A stretch of 7,537 nt of DNA from CAYSND01 sp964642235. GTDB lineage: Bacteria; Bacteroidota; Bacteroidia; Bacteroidales; UBA932. Below the pieces are notes generated by a model. The model saw only the letters and a list, made by a program, of their open reading frames with translations. It was not told the DNA's origin and searched no databases. Shown here one piece after another: positions 4,548-7,537 of the stretch (the first letter of the stretch is position 1; each line of letters begins with the position of its first letter). Made by a program: the position numbers and the translations under genes. The stretch covers positions 1 through 7,537 of the forward strand of contig CAZXOP010000095.1 of the NCBI GenBank assembly GCA_964642235.1, read 5' to 3'.

Positions 4548-7537
4548 ATGAGACAAGGAAAAGTTATTATGCCCGACTATTTGTTCGAGGTAAGCTGGGA
4601 GGTTTGTAACAAAGTAGGGGGCATACACACAGTTATTGCAACCAAATCACTTAACTTAGCAAAAGAATTAAAAAAGAATCACATTTTAATAGGACCTGAT
4701 GTCTGGATGGACACAGAGCAGAATCCTGAATTTATAGAAGATCCACTTCTATACAAATCTTGGAGAAGTGCAGCGGTAGATGAGGGGCTTAGGATAAGAG
4801 TGGGGAGATGGAATGTTGCGGGGAAGCCTATAGCCATGTTAGTTGATTTTACCCCTTTTATCTCCAAAAAAGATGAAATACTCACCCATTTTTGGAAAGA
4901 GTACTCACTTGACTCCTTAAGTGGACAATGGGATTATGTTGAATCGGTGCTTTTTGGATATGTTTCCGGAAAAGTCATTGAGAGCTTTGTAAAATACAAT
5001 TTAACCCCACACCATAAAATAGTTGCCCAATTCCATGAATGGATGACAGGTGCAGGACTATTGTATTTAAAGGAGAGAAGTCTCCCTATTGCAACCGTAT
5101 TCACGACACACGCCACTGTGGTAGGAAGGTGCCTTGCTTGCAATAATATTGCATTGTACGATACTTTAAAATTTATCAATGCAGATGAGAGGGCAAGAGA
5201 GTTCAATGTTACTGCAAGACACTCTTTGGAAAAGTGCTCTGCTGTAAATTGCGATGTTTTTACCACTGTGTCTGAAATTACAGCTCAAGAGTGTGCGCAG
5301 TTCCTGGGTAGGGAAGTAGATATTGTTACCCCTAATGGATTTGAAAATAGTTTCACTCCACAGGAGGATGAGTTTGCAAGTTTCGAAGAGAGAGCAAGAG
5401 CTTGTCTTATCGAAAAAGCCTCTCTTATGACAGGAGAGACCTTTGAAAACCCAATACTTGTTGGGATTAGTGGACGATATGAGTATAAAAATAAAGGGAT
5501 AGATGTATTTATAGAGGCATTGCACCGCATTAGCGAGAGCAACTATAGTGGAAGAACTATAATTGCTTTTATTATGGTTCCTTCAGGGCACAATGGTCCT
5601 AACAGGGAGCTACTTGCTAAAATGACAAATAACTCAAACTACACTACAAATGTTTCTCACTATCTCTATGAGCCTGAAACAGATCAAGTGTTGAAAAAAC
5701 TAAAAGAGCTTAATCTTAAGAACTCTGTCGGAGATAAAGTAAAAGTTCTCTTTGTACCTTCATACTTAAATGGGTCAGATGGAGTTTTTAATATGACTTA
5801 CTACGACTTGCTGGTGGGCTTTGATCTAACTGTATTCCCCTCATACTATGAGCCATGGGGATATACTCCGCTTGAAAGTTTGGCATTTAAAGTCCCTACC
5901 GTCACCACTTCCCTTGCAGGTTTTGGTGTATGGGTGGAGAGTAATTATACGAAAAAACATCCCGGTATAGATATTATACATAGAAATGATGTTAATTATG
6001 ACTCTGTGGTAGGTGGTGTGGTTTCCAAAATCTTGGAAATAGCCTCATTAAGTAACAAAGACAGAGTTATATATAAGGAAAACGCAAAAGATGTCTCCTC
6101 TATTGCCCTCTGGAGCAACAATATAATCTATTATAAGAAGGCGTACTCATTGGCCATTAATAAACTTATTGAAGAGAAAGGAGAGTATCCCCAATTTAGA
6201 GACGACATGCCTGCTCAGTACCAAAAGATAGAGATTAATAGACCTTCGTGGAGCAGGGTGCTTGTTACCAAGCAGATACCTGAGAGACTTATGCATTTGG
6301 ACACCCTATCTAAAAACTTATGGTGGTGTTGGAATCAACAGGCAATAGATCTATTTGAAGGTATAGAGCCGGAACTTTGGAAGGCTGTATATCATAATCC
6401 TATTGCCCTTCTAGATATGCTTTCATTAAAGAAGTATCAGGATTTAGAGAAGAATGAGGAGTTCATAGAGAAACTTGATAAGGTTTATGAAGATTTCTCA
6501 GAATATATGGAGGAAAAATCTAATAAAACCTCCCCTTCGATAGCCTATTTCAGTATGGAGTATGGACTTGATACCTCCCTTAAAATCTACTCCGGAGGAC
6601 TTGGTATATTGGCCGGAGACTACCTTAAAGAGTCGAGCGATATGTTGGTTAACATGACAGGGGTAGGTCTTCTGTACAGATATGGTTATTTTACGCAGCA
6701 GCTTAGTGCTCAGGGTGACCAAGAGGCTAAATATGATGCTCAAGATTTTCTAAAGATACCTGCTACCCCTATTAGGGATAGTGAAGATAAATGGGTAACC
6801 ATCTCAATAGCCCTCCCGGGAAGAAATATGTATGCTCGTCTCTGGAGAGTTGATGTCGGAAGGACTGAGTTAATTTTATTGGATACCGACTTTGAAGATA
6901 ATCTCCCTGAAGATCGCCAGGTAACTCACCATCTATATGGAGGGGACTGGGAAAACAGGCTTAAACAGGAGCTTCTTTTAGGGATAGGGGGAATCCGTGC
7001 CTTGAGAGCATTAGGTGTACATGCAGATGTATATCACTGTAATGAGGGTCACGCAGCTTTTATCGGCTTAGAGAGGTTAAGGGAGTATGTTACCACAGAT
7101 AGTCTCTCTTTTGGGGAAGCAATCGAATTAGTAAGAGCCTCTTCGCTTTTTACTACCCATACATCTGTTCCTGCAGGACACGATTCTTTTACAGAAGATT
7201 TATTGAGGACATATATTTCCCATTACCCTGCCCGTCTTAAAATAGACTGGGAGACAATGATGGCACTTGGAAAGATTAATGTAAATGATCGTAACGAAAA
7301 GTTCTCAATGAGTAACTTGGCTTCAAATCTTTCTCAAGAAGTTAACGGAGTAAGTTGGCTACATGGTAAGGTAAGTCAGGAGGTACTATCAGGGTTATGG
7401 CCCGGATATCTACCTGAAGAGTTACATGTAGGGTATGTTACCAATGGGGTACACTACCCCACTTGGACTGCTCCTGAATGGAAGGTTATTCACTCTAAGG
7501 TGTTTGGTGAAAAATTCAAGACTCACCATTATAACAA
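4548..7537 (+). CDS. glgP: Fused GT3 glycogen synthase - DUF3417 - GT35 alpha-glucan phosphorylase (3' end missing)
   Basis: The frame stays open for 996 codons from ATG 4548 to the window end. The first module (about 1-545) is a GT3 glycogen synthase like the yeast and animal enzymes: NKVGGIHTV at 21-29, QFHEWMTGAG at 161-170, FTTHATVVGR at 185-194, TPNGF at 261-265, GRYEYKNKGID at 309-319, and EPWGYTPLE at 435-443 with the EX7E catalytic pair Glu435 and Glu443. After a short linker comes a DUF3417 domain (about 577-660; NLWWCWNQQA begins at 590). The GT35 phosphorylase starts near 665: YFSMEYG, IYSGGLGILAGDYLK at 680-694, GLLYRYGYF, HCNEGHAAF at 830-838, THTSVPAGHDSF at 870-881 and VTNGVHYPTW. 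This is the short phosphorylase type without the animal regulatory N-terminus. The pyridoxal-phosphate lysine lies beyond the window; a complete protein should be roughly 1,400 residues. The synthase half should elongate chains from nucleotide-glucose and the other half release glucose-1-phosphate. ATG 4569 is an alternative start. About four fifths of arginines are AGA/AGG. Confidence 0.93.
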   Translation, partial: MRQGKVIMPDYLFEVSWEVCNKVGGIHTVIATKSLNLAKELKKNHILIGPDVWMDTEQNPEFIEDPLLYKSWRSAAVDEGLRIRVGRWNVAGKPIAMLVDFTPFISKKDEILTHFWKEYSLDSLSGQWDYVESVLFGYVSGKVIESFVKYNLTPHHKIVAQFHEWMTGAGLLYLKERSLPIATVFTTHATVVGRCLACNNIALYDTLKFINADERAREFNVTARHSLEKCSAVNCDVFTTVSEITAQECAQFLGREVDIVTPNGFENSFTPQEDEFASFEERARACLIEKASLMTGETFENPILVGISGRYEYKNKGIDVFIEALHRISESNYSGRTIIAFIMVPSGHNGPNRELLAKMTNNSNYTTNVSHYLYEPETDQVLKKLKELNLKNSVGDKVKVLFVPSYLNGSDGVFNMTYYDLLVGFDLTVFPSYYEPWGYTPLESLAFKVPTVTTSLAGFGVWVESNYTKKHPGIDIIHRNDVNYDSVVGGVVSKILEIASLSNKDRVIYKENAKDVSSIALWSNNIIYYKKAYSLAINKLIEEKGEYPQFRDDMPAQYQKIEINRPSWSRVLVTKQIPERLMHLDTLSKNLWWCWNQQAIDLFEGIEPELWKAVYHNPIALLDMLSLKKYQDLEKNEEFIEKLDKVYEDFSEYMEEKSNKTSPSIAYFSMEYGLDTSLKIYSGGLGILAGDYLKESSDMLVNMTGVGLLYRYGYFTQQLSAQGDQEAKYDAQDFLKIPATPIRDSEDKWVTISIALPGRNMYARLWRVDVGRTELILLDTDFEDNLPEDRQVTHHLYGGDWENRLKQELLLGIGGIRALRALGVHADVYHCNEGHAAFIGLERLREYVTTDSLSFGEAIELVRASSLFTTHTSVPAGHDSFTEDLLRTYISHYPARLKIDWETMMALGKINVNDRNEKFSMSNLASNLSQEVNGVSWLHGKVSQEVLSGLWPGYLPEELHVGYVTNGVHYPTWTAPEWKVIHSKVFGEKFKTHHYN

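Noticed and set aside
5166..5542. Two overlapping minus-strand open frames of 119 and 85 codons opposite the GT3 module.
   Set aside because: They lie wholly antisense to a region with clear GT3 motifs, have no recognisable domain, and overlap each other in different frames, so they are shadows.
6180..6300. Possible gene boundary between a separate synthase gene and a separate phosphorylase gene.
   Set aside because: Codon-by-codon translation shows no stop in the shared frame. The internal ATGs (residues 554 and 582) have no stop before them and no obvious ribosome binding site, so one continuous gene is the simpler reading.

Overview
This window looks like one stretch of a glycogen (alpha-glucan) metabolism operon from a member of the Bacteroidota, most likely Bacteroidales. 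The lineage call rests on four things: a eukaryote-like branching enzyme tail, the gene order debranching enzyme - GT4 glycosyltransferase - GH57 that I associate with Bacteroides-type genomes, AT-rich leaders without a Shine-Dalgarno sequence before most genes, and moderately AT-rich DNA with arginine mostly encoded by AGA/AGG. The species cannot be read from the window.

Layout, all on the + strand with almost no non-coding DNA: (1) bases 2-100, the last 32 codons of a probable glycogen branching enzyme (GlgB, GH13_8 type); (2) 112-2046, a GH133 amylo-alpha-1,6-glucosidase (glycogen debranching enzyme) without the glucanotransferase half of the eukaryotic enzyme; (3) 2048-3325, a GT4-type glycosyltransferase resembling a glycogen synthase; (4) 3330-4523, a GH57 alpha-amylase or 4-alpha-glucanotransferase; (5) 4548 to beyond the window end, a very large protein joining a eukaryote-like GT3 glycogen synthase, a DUF3417 domain and a GT35 alpha-glucan phosphorylase in one reading frame. 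Gaps between genes are 11, 1, 4 and 24 bases. No terminator, convincing promoter, tRNA, mobile element, repeat array or CRISPR is visible, so the genes are probably co-transcribed from upstream of the window.

Together the genes cover nearly the whole glycogen cycle in the cytoplasm: chain elongation (GT3 module, possibly GT4), branching (GlgB), phosphorolysis of outer chains (GT35 module), transfer or trimming of stubs (GH57) and hydrolysis of the alpha-1,6 branch point (GH133). None of the complete proteins has a signal peptide or membrane segment. The points most worth a second look are the synthase-phosphorylase fusion, the missing glucose-6-phosphate arginine cluster in its GT3 module, an Asn where the GH133 general acid Asp is expected, the possible split debranching system (GH133 + GH57), and two different synthase families in one operon.
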